Source: Rhynochetos jubatus
Lineage: Eukaryota > Chordata > Aves > Eurypygiformes > Rhynochetidae
DNA: 64,000 bases
Direction of reading: 5' to 3'
Assembly (NCBI GenBank): GCA_027574665.1
Contig: CM050653.1
Location: forward strand, 39,010,118-39,074,117
Position 1 is the first letter of the stretch. The number at the start of each line of letters is the position of its first letter. Below the pieces are notes generated by a model. That model ran no database searches. It worked only from the letters and a program-made list of their open reading frames with translations, and was not told the DNA's origin. Both the position numbers and the translations under genes were made by a program. This document shows, piece by piece, positions 24,058-35,467 of this stretch.

Positions 24058-27000
24058 CTTGGAACAGAAAAAAAGAAAATTGATTTGTCAATGTGTTATT
24101 CTTATTAAAGCCTTCATTTAATTCTATGGCAGTGCTAAGCTGTGGGCTGCAGACCTGATAAAGAAACTCGAGGTAATATAGAAGTGACATAGCCTTCCTC
24201 TAAATCAACCTTAACTGCGTCCACTCAACTGATAATACAGGCGAAATGAAATGCAGGTGCTTATACATTCATTCATTTAAAAGTCCAAGTGCTTTTTGCA
24301 AGGACAGCTACACCTGTATTTCACCTGACAGTTCCCCTAGATACCTCACTCTTCCTCACCGCCTGTGTTTACACCACCACGGTACGGGACACAGAAATAG
24401 CTGCGTTTCAGGATACAAGTTTCATGGGGTTTGTACACACTGAAGCATCACCTCCACCCGTAACTTGAGTCCATTCCCATCAATAACTACAAAGCGGTTT
24501 GCTCTGCTCTTTCATTTGCCCCGCAGATTCCACCATCTCTTTCAGTGCTGACCTCACAGCGTGTGCGGTTTGCTACTAGCACCTTCTGCAAATTGGAGCT
24601 CCAAGTCTACGAGACTTTCGGTAAAACCCAATTCTTCCCAAAGTATTTTATTGTTCTTTCACTGTAATAATTCCTTCTTGACCCACCTTTCTAACAATTC
24701 AGCTATGTCTCTGAATTCTTGCCCAACTGAGGTCCCAATTCTGCAAACACAGGGACTGCAAAAGCAAACCTCAAGTGTTTCTACAGTTCTCAATAGCTGA
24801 ACGTGAGTTCAGAGCAACTGCACGACCTTCCTCATTCCAAACGATGCAGGGGAGGTGTTTCACTCACACAACAAAACAACATTGCTGTCATTACCTTATA
24901 TATTACCTTTATATATGTCACTACCTGCATCAATTGTGCTTGAGGATCCTTCGGAACAAATACAGACGTTGCAAGACCCTACAATCAGTGCAACTAACAC
25001 TACCATCCACCAGCACTGCCTGCTGCAGCGCAGCGTGCCCGCGCTGGGTTTCTTCACCAAAACGCTTGTTTGTTTGTTTAGGAAGAGAAAGGACAAACTG
25101 CTTGATTTTAAAAGCTGTGTATAACTGCTGGTTCCAAGTCACCATCTTCACTTCCTAACTGCAGAGCCTAAATGAAGATTCCAAATGTGTATCTTACACC
25201 ACCAGTGTGCGAGAAGCTATTTTAACACCCATCTGCTGAGAGCTGCTGGCACACTGTACCAAAAAGCCTGACATTGCAGTGTCACTATATCATGAAACCC
25301 AGCCAAATTTTACTTACCACAAGCCATCCTAACACCAACCTCATAACGGCTGATACAAATCCCGTATGTGTCTTTAAACAAAAGCATTCCTGAGACTCTG
25401 TTTCTGTATTCTCTTGCAGAGAGCAACAGCGACAAAAATTTTGAAAGGCAAATGCTAAGCAAAGTATGTCAGCTAGAATATTACTTCTGTGACTCCAAAA
25501 CTGTCTGAAGAAGAGCAAATGGACCACAGTGAGGTGTGGGGGAGGGCAGGAAGATGAACTCTATAAAATATTATATTGCCATTCCTGGAAAGTATACATA
25601 TTTTTAATTTGTTATTCTGTTCTCCTAGGAAGCTGCTGGCTTATGGATGCCTTCATAAACTCCACATAGAATAGCTTTGAAATACAAAACCTTTAGAAAT
25701 AACTACACTCACAAAAACTGCTGAGCTATCTCTTCCTCTTTTTTCTAGAGAACAGTCACTTAACACTGCTCACCTTCAATCTGCCTGCTTCCTTGTGCCC
25801 TAGGAATATATCCAGCATCTCCTATCTCACTCAGACCTTCAGCCCAACCAGCCTTGTATTTTTTACCAGTGTCCATCTCCCCGCACTGAGCAGGTACTTC
25901 CCAAGCAGCAATACATCCATTGCTTCATTAAAGTTCAGAACAATAGAGATAACTCAATGTCAATTCTCCAGCCTCCTTTTCCTCAAAAATCCCAGTATAC
26001 CCTATGCAGTAACACTCTGGTAAATAGCTTATGTTCTGAATTTTCTCCTCACCCCACCACCAAGCCCCATTCCAGAGCCTGGCAGCCTACTGATGCCAAA
26101 CTAATGCAATTACATTGTCTGCGTCACTTGTTTTCCTTCTTTCTTGGCTAGAGCTAAATCTCCTTCCTCTTTTTTGTTGGAAGCTAAAGCAAAGTTATTG
26201 TTTAAGGTTTCGTAGTTCCACCTACACATGCTAAGCGCATCGCACCTCCACCTCTACTCTGACCTTCCTTCGCTTATCTAAGATGCTGCTTTTGATTTCC
26301 CTTATTTAACCCTCAAGTTTCTTCAGCAACGGCGAACATACTCTGACACTTTCTGCCTCCAGGACAAACCCTTCTTTGCCAACCAAGGCCGTTTACCAAT
26401 TCTTCCAGGTTCTTTCTATTCCTTAAGAGCCCTGTGCTACACCAACATTTGCCCTTGCAGTACAAATTCCAGGGGGTCCGTATTTAAGCTCTACATATCC
26501 TCAGTATTTACTGCCTTTAAATTATTCCTGCCAATGACTTCACTGGCCAGCTCCTTTAAACCTTTGGAAAATAAAAATGAGGTAATTCCTGGTTTTATCC
26601 TTCATTTAAAAAAAATTAACTCCCAAACACTGATATTTTCTGCAACGTCTTTATAAACCTAGCCAAGTCTTCAGTAACACCACCTCAGCTGGCTCAGTCT
26701 TACACCGCTCCCAGGGAAAGGATACCTAGGAAAGGTTCAGTAGTGTCAGTAGGAAAAGAGCTTGCAGGCGACGGTAAACTGCACTCCGACTAACAGAGGC
26801 TAATTAACACCTCCCTGACGCGCATTCAGGAAGCCCAGACCCCCGAGGATAAGCCCTGGTTGTTACTACCTTGCTAACAGACCGTGTAAGTCTCAAAATT
26901 CACGCTCGGAGGGCCTGGGGGGCACACGCACGGGTATGAGGCGTCTCCGCTTCCCCGCCCAGCTCCCTCATACCGAGGGCGGCACGCCTCCGTCAGCTCC

Positions 27001-27172
27001 CCTTCCTCAGCCCTCCGGGGAAGGCGGCTCTCCCCGGGACCCCACCGGTTTCTGCCCCTCCAGAGCCGTCTGACGGCGAGGGCTACCGTCCCTCGGGGTC
27101 CCCGGGGGATAGCCTGAGGCAAGAGAGGAGGCGGCCGCGGCCTCCCGCGCGCTCCGGCAGGCCGCCGTTTAC
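24058..27172 (-). other. NEK11: NEK11 first intron, no gene seen
   Basis: DNA between the start-codon exon and the candidate non-coding first exon. Several stop-free stretches (for example 24775-25158) have no recognisable protein content. GC content rises sharply from about 26900 as the CpG island begins. Confidence 0.6.
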
Positions 27173-27178
27173 CTCTCC

Positions 27179-27191
27179 GTCGCTAGGCGAC
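27179..27191. promoter_or_regulatory. X-box-like (RFX) palindrome
   Basis: GTCGCTAGGCGAC is the centre of a perfect inverted repeat spanning 27178-27192 (6-bp arms, 3-bp centre). It differs from the classical RFX site GTTGCTAGGCAAC by one symmetrical T-to-C / A-to-G change in each arm, which creates a CpG in each arm. Confidence 0.55.
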
Positions 27192-27193
27192 GC

Positions 27194-27205
27194 CGCGCAC
27201 GCGCA
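27194..27205. promoter_or_regulatory. NRF-1 consensus site
   Basis: CGCGCACGCGCA matches the NRF-1 consensus YGCGCAYGCGCR at every position and lies in a TATA-less CpG-island promoter, the usual setting for functional NRF-1 sites. Confidence 0.6.
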
Positions 27206-27249
27206 CTGAGAGACAGCGGGCGGGAAGAGAGAGCGAGAGCGCAGTTCTG

Positions 27250-27261
27250 ATTGGGGCGGGG
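27250..27261. promoter_or_regulatory. Inverted CCAAT box abutting a GC box
   Basis: ATTGG (27250-27254) overlaps GGGGCGGGG (27253-27261), about 45 bp upstream of the ASTE1 start codon. Such NF-Y/Sp1 pairs are common in bidirectional promoters. Confidence 0.5.
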
Positions 27262-27304
27262 GCTGTGCCTGTCACGCCTAGCACCACATCCGGCCGCCGT
27301 CGGC

Positions 27305-28618
27305 ATGGGGGTCCAGGGGCTGGCGGGGTTCGTGGAGGAGCGCGGGGCGTTCTTCACCGAGCTGCGGGTTAGGGACACCAAGCTGGTCATCGACGGGAGC
27401 AGCCTCTACCACTGCCTGTGCTTCGCCTCCGCCGCCGACTTCCGCCGCGGCGGCGATTACGGCCCGTTCGCGGCAGCCGTGAGCGACTTCTTCGGCAGCC
27501 TGCGGGCCTGCCGCGTCGCCCCCTTCGTGGTGCTGGACGGCGGGCGCGGCGCCGAGGACAGGAAGCTGGTCACGCTGCGGGGCCGCGCCGCCGAGCGGCT
27601 GCGGGCGGCCCACGGCCTCTCCCGCGGCGAGGGAGGCCGCCTGGTACCGCTGCTGACCCGCGAGGCCTTCGTGCAGGCGCTGCGCCGGCTCGGCGTGCCC
27701 TTCGTGCAGTGCTTCGCCGAGGCGGACCGGGAGATCGCCGGGCTGGCCAGCCGCTGGGGCTGCCCCGTCCTCTCCCTCGATAGCGACTTCTGCGTCTTCG
27801 ACCTGCCGGGCGGCTACTGCCCCCTGACCCACTTCCAGTGGCAGAGCGTGCGCGCGGGGGACGGGGCGCAGGGCTGCTACGTGCCCGCGCTCTGCTTCTC
27901 GGCGGAGAAGCTCTGCAGGCACTTCCGTCACCCGCACCGGCGCCTGCTCCCTCTCTTCGCCGTCCTGAGCGGGAACGACCACGTGGACCTGGCCGCTCTG
28001 GAGGGGTTCTTCAGCAGGGTGCGCTTCCCCCGGGGGCGCGCCGCGGGGAAGGGGGGCAGGCACGGCCGCCTTCAGGGGCTGCTGAGCTGGCTGGCGCAGT
28101 TCGCCGAGCCCGCCGAGGCCGTCGACGACGTGCTGAGGTACCTGAAGAGACACCAGAGAGAAGAAATAAGGGAGCTCCTCTGCGCTTGCATGCAGGATTA
28201 CGCTCCGTCCGACGTGAATCTAGAGGAGTTTTTCCAGAACGGAACGTACGGCTGCGAGGATGCCAGGAAAGCGGGCTTACCGCAGTGGGTACTCGGTGCT
28301 CTGGCAAAGGGGCAGCTGGCCCCCTTCGTCAGCGATGCCCTCCTGCTGAGAAGCACCTTCCTCCACGTTCAGGTGGAGAACATGCAGAGACCCAGCGCCC
28401 ACAGCGCGGCCCTGCCCATTCGGCAGGTTATCTACGGGCTGCTCCTGGAAGCACCTCCCAGGACCGAAGTCGCTTCTCCGAGTAGGCAGAGCAACGAGCT
28501 GCCAGTTGTCTGTGAATTTGACAGACTCCAAAAGACGCTTAAAAAAAAGTTTGTTCAAGCAGCAAGCCTACCCACAGGTTTTTGTCACGATCATTTTCCT
28601 TTGGACAAGCTGATGGAG
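27305..28618 (+). CDS. ASTE1: ASTE1 exon 1 (XPG-N, XPG-I and middle region)
   Basis: Codes for 438 residues from the start ATG to LMEx, ending in phase 0 at GATGGAG before gtaaat. If the donor were not used, the frame would stay open to a stop at 28727-28729, adding 36 unconserved residues. An A8 run lies at 28541-28548. Confidence 0.93.
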
Positions 28619-31600
28619 GTAAATGGTTGTCACAACAGGTCACGGTTAACGGTGTTTCTAGTGACAAAACGTAGTCGGGACTCGTGGTCGCTAAATGCAG
28701 TGCCGGAACTAAGCCACCTCAGTAAGTAACTGCTTAATGCAGAGGCACCTACAGGGCTCGGAGCTTGGCCTGTGATACTCGAGAAGCGCCATGTGTTGCC
28801 TTTATGATCTTCCCTTCCTGCCCCCCCTAAGTGTACCAAGGCAAACTGTATGAAGAGTTGGTTGTGTGCATATGTAGTATTGCCTACGTTTTCCTTTCTA
28901 AGCCCTTCTTTCATCCTGTGTATTTTACTACACTAATACTTTTAAAATTATAGGAAGAAAGTCAGTTTCATGAAATTTAGAAAAGTGCAGTTTAACACTA
29001 TGAAATAATTCCTATTTGATCAAGCTATGGACATTTCAGAGCAATGTTCTGAAACAAAATCTGACCCACGCCTTTTTACTAAAAATGACATTATTTCATG
29101 TAGGAATCTTGCATCTGACCAGCAATTTTACCTGGTGCAAGTAGAGTCCTGCTAACGTAGACCCCTGCTGCTTGCCAGACAACAGCACCTGAAAAACAAC
29201 TTGTTACCAAACTAAAGTAGCTCTAGGTTGGTTCCAGTCACCATTAGCAATTCCATATAAATTCTAATGATTAGGACTAACTCTTGCTGTGAATGGAAGG
29301 TAATCTCCCATTCCCAAAGTTGCATAACTGAAGTTTTGTGTGCAGTAATTTCTGAAACATCTGGCAGTACAATCTGTCTCTCTTAACTCTGCAGATTTAA
29401 GCCACATGCTCCAGCCATTCTGGCATTCACATCATCTGTCAACACGTCCCTGTGTGTGGGCTGTGCTGTATGTTTTTATCACTTCTTGCTGGTGACTGTT
29501 TCACATAAGAACCAAGTCTACCACTACTGTGAGCATGAAAGGAGAAATGGTTAGTGACCTGCTGCACCACTTAGACACCCACAAGGTACTGGGGGAGCTG
29601 GTGGAAGTGCTCACCAAGCCATCATTACCAGCAGTCCTGGCTAACCAGAGAGGGCCCAGTTGACTGGAGGTTAGCCAACGTGACACCCATCTACAAGAAG
29701 GGCTATAAGGAGGATACAGGGAACTACAGGCCCGTCTGTCAGCCTGACGGCAGTGCTAGAGAAGGTTATGGAGCAGATCGTCTTGAGTGCCGTCATGCAG
29801 CACATACAGGACAGCCAGGCAATTGGGCACAGTCAGCATGGGTTTGTGAAAGGCAGGTCCTGCTTGACTGACCTGATCCCCTTCTATGACAAGGTGACCC
29901 GCCTAGTGGATGAGGCCAAGGCTGTGGATTTTGTCTACCTGGAATTTAGTGAAGCCTTTTACACCATTTCCCACAGCATTGTCCTGGAGAAACTGGCTGC
30001 TTATGGCTTGGACAGGCATATTCTTTGTTGCATAAAAAACTGGCTGGCTGGCCAGGCCCAGAGAGTTGTGGTGAATGGAGTTAAATCTAATTAGCAGCCA
30101 GTCACAAGTGGTGTTCCCTAGGGCTCAGTACTGGGGCCAGTTCTGTTTCTTATCTTTATCAATGACCTGGACGAGAGCATCGAGTGCACCCTCAGTCAGT
30201 TTGCAGCTGACACCAAGCTGGGCAGGAGTGTTGATCTGCCTGAGGGGGGGAAGGATCTACAGAGCGATCTGGACAGGTTGGATCGATGGGCCATGGCCAA
30301 CTGTGTGAGGTTCAACAAGGCCAAGTGCCAGGACCTGCACTTGGGTCACAACCACCCCCTCCAGCGCTCCAGGCTTGGGGACGAGTGGCTGGAAAGCTGC
30401 CCAGCATAAAAGGACAGCTGGGGTTCCTGGTCAACAGCCGGATGAGTATGAGCCAGCATACCGGGTGGCCAAGAGCATCCTGGCCTGTATCAGGAACAGC
30501 ATGGCCAGCAGGACCAGGGCAGGGATTGTCCCCCTGTACTGGGCACTGGGGAGGCCGCACCTCGAATCCCGTGTTCAGTGTTGGGCCCCTCACTGCAAGA
30601 CAGACACTGAGGGGCTGGAGCGTGTCCAGAGAAGGGAACGGAGCTGGGGAAGGGTCTGGAGCACCAGTCCTGTGAGGAGCGGCTGAGGGCGCTGGGGGTG
30701 TTCAGCCTGGAGAAGAGAAGGCTGAGGGGAGACCTAATCGCTCTCTACAGCTCCCTGAAAGGAGGGTGCAGAGGGGGAGGGTTGTCTCTTCTCCCAAGTG
30801 ACGGGACAAAACTGATTTGAATTTGTCTTTGACTGTGGGGATGCCCGACTAAAAATAGGCAAAACCATCCTAATCAAGGTTCACAAAGCATTCAAATTGC
30901 AATTGAACAGCCTGCTGCGATTCTGCTGCATGCACTCAGTTATGGACAAAGTTTATACCATCACTTTTTAGACATTAACTAGCACAACAAAGAGGGAACG
31001 CGTGCTAGGAATTAATACGGTGCAGGTTAAAAATGCAACCTTCACACTTAAGATTTCATTATGGTTACAGGTAAGCAAGTTTTCAACGTATCATGAACAG
31101 GCATCAGCATTATGTCTCACAAAGCAAGGGTAACTTCAAAGCGGCACAAAATGTAGTTACATGTATATAATTTGCCAGACCATTGTGCAAGTCAACTTTT
31201 ACATAGTTTAAGTTGAGACACCTGATTTGAAGACTCCATGAGGTCTAAAGATCATCTACAAAATATAACCTCAAGCAGTTGTAAAAAACAACTTTTATCC
31301 TTCTACTTAACCTTTAACTGTGCAGTTTTTAAAGCTTAAGTAGTATTTAAGAAATATTTCCTGTTCAGGATAGCTATGAAACTTCAATAATTTTTTATTG
31401 AAAACATGAAGTACTAGCTAGTTTAAACACCAGCTTATTTACCTTTTGGAAATCACTCACAGCAAATGAAGTCTCTTACCTTTATTTTTCTGCTCCAATT
31501 TCTTAATTTACTTTCAGGTGCCCACATCACACCGTCAGATGCTTTTGCTGGAGACTCTAGGAGTGAAAATGAGCCTCCTAGAATCTATCCCCAGTCACTT

Positions 31601-32921
31601 ACAACTCCCTGTTGCTGTAACATGTTACTGGACACGTTGTTCGGAACCAAAAATCACGTTGCATCAATTAAAGGCTTTACTTCTAATGACAGTATCTGGA
31701 GAACTGCACAGAATAACAAATAATCCAGGTATGTCTCCAAAGAATACAATTTTAGGCGTTCAGCTCCTATGAAAATCTGTGTTGTAACTAATTTTTCCTC
31801 ATTTATGGTGAGTTGTTCCAAATTCAGATGGATTAGCATTGATTTAGACTGTATTATATATGCATTGATACAGAGCACAGAAACAGTGCATCAACTTAAC
31901 ATTTTATATAGGTAAAACAATACTCTGCTACCTTGTAAAACATGAAATTGCACTCATAAATACTTTAGGAATGAAAGATTAATTAGATAAAGTTTTTACT
32001 CAGTTTTGTGTATTAAAGTTCAGTTTTAGACATTTGAAAGCATTACTTATGCTTCCTGAAATAGAACTTGGGGTTCGAAGCCCTGTTAACACAGCAGATA
32101 CCTCTTGTGCTGTTCACAGCAGGCCATTTATTTGCGTGTCATTTTGTATTTATAACCTAGATCCCACAGTTTTATGTGCTGAGGATGACAGCCTTGCATA
32201 TAATGAATTTCTAAAATGGAAGGGAAAGAAATTGCAAAATGAAGACTTCGATTTAGATGCCGCGCACAGTTTTTGCCAGTGGCAGTGCTGCCTTCAGATG
32301 GGATTGTATCTCAACCAGCTACTTGGCGCTCCCCTCGCTGAGCCAGACCTGAGTAGGTAAGGGTGTTTCAGAGATCTGCTTTCCACACGAGCCCCTGACG
32401 GAACGCGTTCACGTTGTTTTATTTTCTGTGTCAAAGCCCTTTGGCCAATTTTACTACACTTGAACTCCCTTCTTTGAAGAAAAGTACCGAGTAGGATAGG
32501 AATCCCTCTGTGCCCACTGTTGGATACTCCCTATAGTTAAGATGTTTTTTCGTTAGGCAGCATCTTTCTCTACCTCTCCTGCCGAGATGCAATTCTAACC
32601 GAGGATTCTCTCCATCCTTTGAGCAGGCTTTACAGCGGGACCCTTGTGCACAGACTGTGTCAAGAGCTTAAATCAACACCTTCAGTGGAAAATCTATTTA
32701 GTTTATCTCCAAAAATGACTCAGCTTTACCAGGTTTTGTTAAATACAGTGGAGTCAACTCTGTCTCCAGACTTCTTTCAGAAGACGACCAAGACAAAATC
32801 AGAGTCCTGCAAAAAGAAGAAAGCATCCAGTCAGAAAAAAAAGGCTGTCAGGTGCGCTATACCAGAAACTCAGCATTTATGCAATGTTAATAGGTTTGCA
32901 TCGCTTGGAGTGGATGACTGA
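27305..32921 (+). CDS. ASTE1: ASTE1, asteroid homolog 1 (XPG/FEN-fold protein), complete
   Basis: Four exons, join(27305..28618, 31518..31728, 32161..32356, 32627..32921), give 671 residues plus stop; human ASTE1 has about 679. The start MGVQGL matches the family start MGIRGL. XPG-N-like features: metal-site Asp in VIDG (D30) and a VVLDGG motif near 77. The XPG-I-like part is near 137-166: FAEADREI and [18 protein letters not shown] near 221 opens the helix-hairpin region. The C-terminal half has the conserved [26 protein letters not shown] and EPDLSRLYSG segments and a lysine-rich tail. The family is built like structure-specific nucleases, and human ASTE1 is reported in DNA-end resection control at breaks. 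All introns are GT-AG and phases agree. An in-frame ATG-less extension upstream (27251-27304) is not part of the conserved protein. Exon 1 is very GC-rich, exons 2-4 AT-rich. Confidence 0.95.
28619..31517 (+). other. ASTE1: ASTE1 intron 1
   Basis: A GT-AG intron of about 2.9 kb. Nearly half is the CR1 copy at 29540-30808. The remainder is AT-rich without recognisable coding content. Confidence 0.85.
29540..30808 (+). repeat. CR1 LINE, truncated at both ends, plus orientation
   Basis: Reverse-transcriptase pieces are readable in order with stops and frameshifts: [11 protein letters not shown] (29680), [15 protein letters not shown] (29840), a YLEFSEAF block (29935), [15 protein letters not shown] and the [15 protein letters not shown]-terminus. 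It stops at about 30808, before the 3' untranslated tail, unlike the other copies. It lies in the sense direction in ASTE1 intron 1. Confidence 0.92.
31518..31728 (+). CDS. ASTE1: ASTE1 exon 2
   Basis: The acceptor is tttactttcag and the donor is AATCCAG before gtatgt. The 211-nt exon begins [14 protein letters not shown] and ends in phase 1 after NNP. It matches the human segment around [15 protein letters not shown]. Confidence 0.93.
32161..32356 (+). CDS. ASTE1: ASTE1 exon 3
   Basis: The 196-nt exon contains [11 protein letters not shown], the conserved [10 protein letters not shown] and the EPDLS segment. I chose the acceptor ataacctag before 32161; a second CAG nine bases later (at 32169) is also in frame and could give a three-residue shorter form. 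Confidence 0.88.
32627..32921 (+). CDS. ASTE1: ASTE1 exon 4 with stop
   Basis: The acceptor is ccatcctttgagcag. The exon continues the split Arg codon into [14 protein letters not shown] and ends SLGVDD with TGA at 32919-32921. The tail is Lys-rich and includes an A8 run at 32835-32842. Confidence 0.92.
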
Positions 32922-33293
32922 AAGCATTATTCCTGGAATAACTTGGAATGCCATGCAGGTGGAAGGAAGTATATTAAAATATGTGACTGTATGAGAATTT
33001 GCTCAGATGTTTTCACACAAGATCCTGGTTCAGTCTTTACCAACAATTCCTGCTTTGGGGCATTTTTAATTATAAAATGGGTGCTGCATCCAAGTTGTGG
33101 TCTTTTGTTTTTCTTTAAAGATATCAGTCTAACTGAGAGCAAAGTTGTTCAGCATTTCAGAGTTGGGGAATTCTTTTTCCCCGAACATTTACAGTTGGCT
33201 ATCCCTCCTTCTCCCTGAATACTTCCGATTTCCAAAATAATCCAATTTTTAAGTCTGTGTTTGAGGAACAGTGATTACAGTGCTACAGATCAG

Positions 33294-33299
33294 ATTAAA
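33294..33299 (+). terminator. ASTE1: Possible ASTE1 polyadenylation signal
   Basis: ATTAAA about 370 bp past the ASTE1 stop is the first reasonable signal; no AATAAA was seen nearer. Use is unproven. Confidence 0.3.
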
Positions 33300-35467
33300 A
33301 TGGAAATGGATGAGTTGAAAAATACTGTGGATTCAGTCTTTGCTCGCAGAGCAGTTGTACTTTGAGGGAAGCCAGCTTTAGTCGGCAACAGCTGAGGAAG
33401 TTGCTCTTGCAGTACTACAGGCACTGAACTATACTCAGGGAGAAACTCCAGCTGCTGTTCCCAACCCTGCTTTTGGTATGTTTAAGTACTTGCACACACA
33501 CAGTTACCCCATGGTAGCAAGTTCCACAGGTTTGCTAACTCAGAGTAATTGTGGACCCTCTTCTGCCGTTAACAGTTGTCGTTCGAGTTAACCTTCTTTC
33601 TGCAGCGGCTGCACTGGAATTACAGACCTGGTTAGCTTGCCCCCATGTACGCTGAGCTACTTGAAAAACCCTTACTGTCAGCATGGTAATACTGAACAAC
33701 GGTTTATATTTTAAAAGATCCTGCATCAGCAGGATTTCTCAGTGCTTTGTATTAGCCAGCTTCCCAGCAAAATGAGTGAATTTACAGAAATGCTTTTCTT
33801 CTAGAAATTAAGTCTTCCATTATCTTCTCCATGTGAAATGTAATTACCACATGTCTGGGTTTTCTCCTTAAGAATCCATATCCTTTTTCTTACATTCAGG
33901 AAATTCACAATTTGCACCTTTATTCATTACAGTTTTGCCCCTTACCAGAACTCAAGCTCGATTCCTGCATCATCGTTTGCTCGGTTTTTGGCCCTGGTTA
34001 TGTCCCCTATTTGGCAGTAACTCACTAGAACCTCTGACCTGCAGGAAGGAGCTCTGATACCACAGCTGAGTCTTGATACCGCCAGAATATATTCAGTGAG
34101 AAAAGAACAGATTTATAACATCTATTGCATTCATGAGGAAGCTACTTTGAGGTAGTCTGTGACAGTAATGGTTTTTTCCAGTAGAAAACTGCTCTTTAAA
34201 CTACCAGCAGATGGCAGCTATGCTCAACCACAGAGCAAGTTACTGCAACTTCACAACCCACTTCCAAACAGACCTCTACTTGCAGCAGTCTACAACGTCA
34301 CATCACCATGAGATGACTGACTTGAAAGGGTTAAAGCTCTTGCTTTTAGTAACTAAAACTTAAATCCTTAATCACCCCCTGATCCACTATGATCCCACGT
34401 GTTTCATTTTACCAGGCTTATTCCTTACGATTTTTAATCATCAGAAACAGTCACATTTAAAATGTCAAATATAAAAGTACAGGCACGTTTGATTCCCCTT
34501 TGTTAGTGCTGTGAGAAGAGAGGTCTTAATTTACTCTGAATCCCACATCTGAAAACTGGAGAATATAAATTCTCGAGACTTGCTCAGGATCTTCAGTTAG
34601 ATAGTTCGGAAGACGGGGATAAACACAAACATTCCCCTTTCGGATAAAACGCTGCCATGTTCACACGGCCTTTTGAGAATACCTTTGGGAGTGCTGACTC
34701 TATGGTTAGAATTACTTGACTGGAAACATGCTCTCATGGCAGAATTCAAGCTGCTCTTTGTTGCTGGTAAAGTGAAATACATCTATCTCATCACAAACAC
34801 CAATCCTGTATGCTGAAGAAAATAATTACCGATCCAAGGGTTACTGTGCAGAATTTAAATCAAGCGTTCCACTTTTCCTGTTTGAGTCATTACAGGTTTT
34901 CAATCTTCCTTGTAGGAAAAACAAAACATAAAGGGCCTTTACTTACTAGAACTGAGATGTTCTTTATTCCACACTTTAGTAAGAGCAACTGAATTCCTTG
35001 GTTGCTGCCTATTTTCACCCCATGTGAAATTCTTCCCAATTTTTGTGGAAAGATCCCACTATTGATTCAATTGCTCTGGAGAAAAAAAAAAAAAAAATCT
35101 CTCAAAGTTGCTGTTAGGGGGGTAATGATCAAAAGTGGAGCCAAACTTAGCGATGGAATCCAGTCCAAGCATTTTTTATAAATGAGATTGAGCTGGATGG
35201 ATTACTTGTTATTGTTTCATCTCCCAGTGGAAAACACAGCAAAACTTGGTTTGGCATAATTCAAGTGAACTGCATTACAATTAAGTTCACCCTGCAAGAA
35301 GGCAAAGTGGTTCTCAAGGGACTGAAATTTTATTTCTTGTCCGGACTGACACACCTTGTTCAGGAAGTGAGACTTGTGCTGGGAAAGGGGTACTTCATCA
35401 GGTTTGTTTAAAGGCTAGGCAATAACACTGCCAAGCTAGGACGGCCAATTGGCGTTCACCTGCACTT

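Larger units (their letters stand above)
27173..27250 (-). other. NEK11: Candidate non-coding first exon of NEK11
   Basis: On the minus strand ACGGAGAG is followed by gtaaac at 27172-27167, a good donor site in the promoter-proximal position expected for a NEK11 5' untranslated exon. The upper end (transcription start) cannot be placed from sequence and is only a guess. Confidence 0.4.
27172..27304. promoter_or_regulatory. Bidirectional NEK11/ASTE1 core promoter
   Basis: This is the gap between the NEK11 candidate donor and the ASTE1 start codon. It is TATA-less and GC-rich, with an X-box-like palindrome (27179-27191), a perfect NRF-1 consensus (27194-27205), an inverted CCAAT box ATTGG (27250-27254) and a GC box (27253-27261). 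The head-to-head arrangement is also known for the human genes. Actual start sites are inferred. Confidence 0.7.
26930..28150. promoter_or_regulatory. CpG island over the NEK11/ASTE1 promoter and ASTE1 exon 1
   Basis: GC content and CpG density rise abruptly here and fall again within ASTE1 exon 1. The island covers both divergent transcription starts and the first 850 or so coding bases of ASTE1. Flanking DNA on both sides is AT-rich. Long open frames on both strands inside it are a by-product of the GC content. Confidence 0.85.

Noticed and set aside
24775-25158. 127-codon plus-strand open frame in NEK11 intron 1
   Set aside because: No recognisable protein content, no splice-site support, and several overlapping frames of similar length, so chance is likely.
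27278-28153. 291-codon open frame antisense to ASTE1 exon 1
   Set aside because: By-product of the GC-rich CpG island. It mirrors the ASTE1 codons and has Ala/Gly/Pro/Arg-type low-complexity composition with no recognisable domain.
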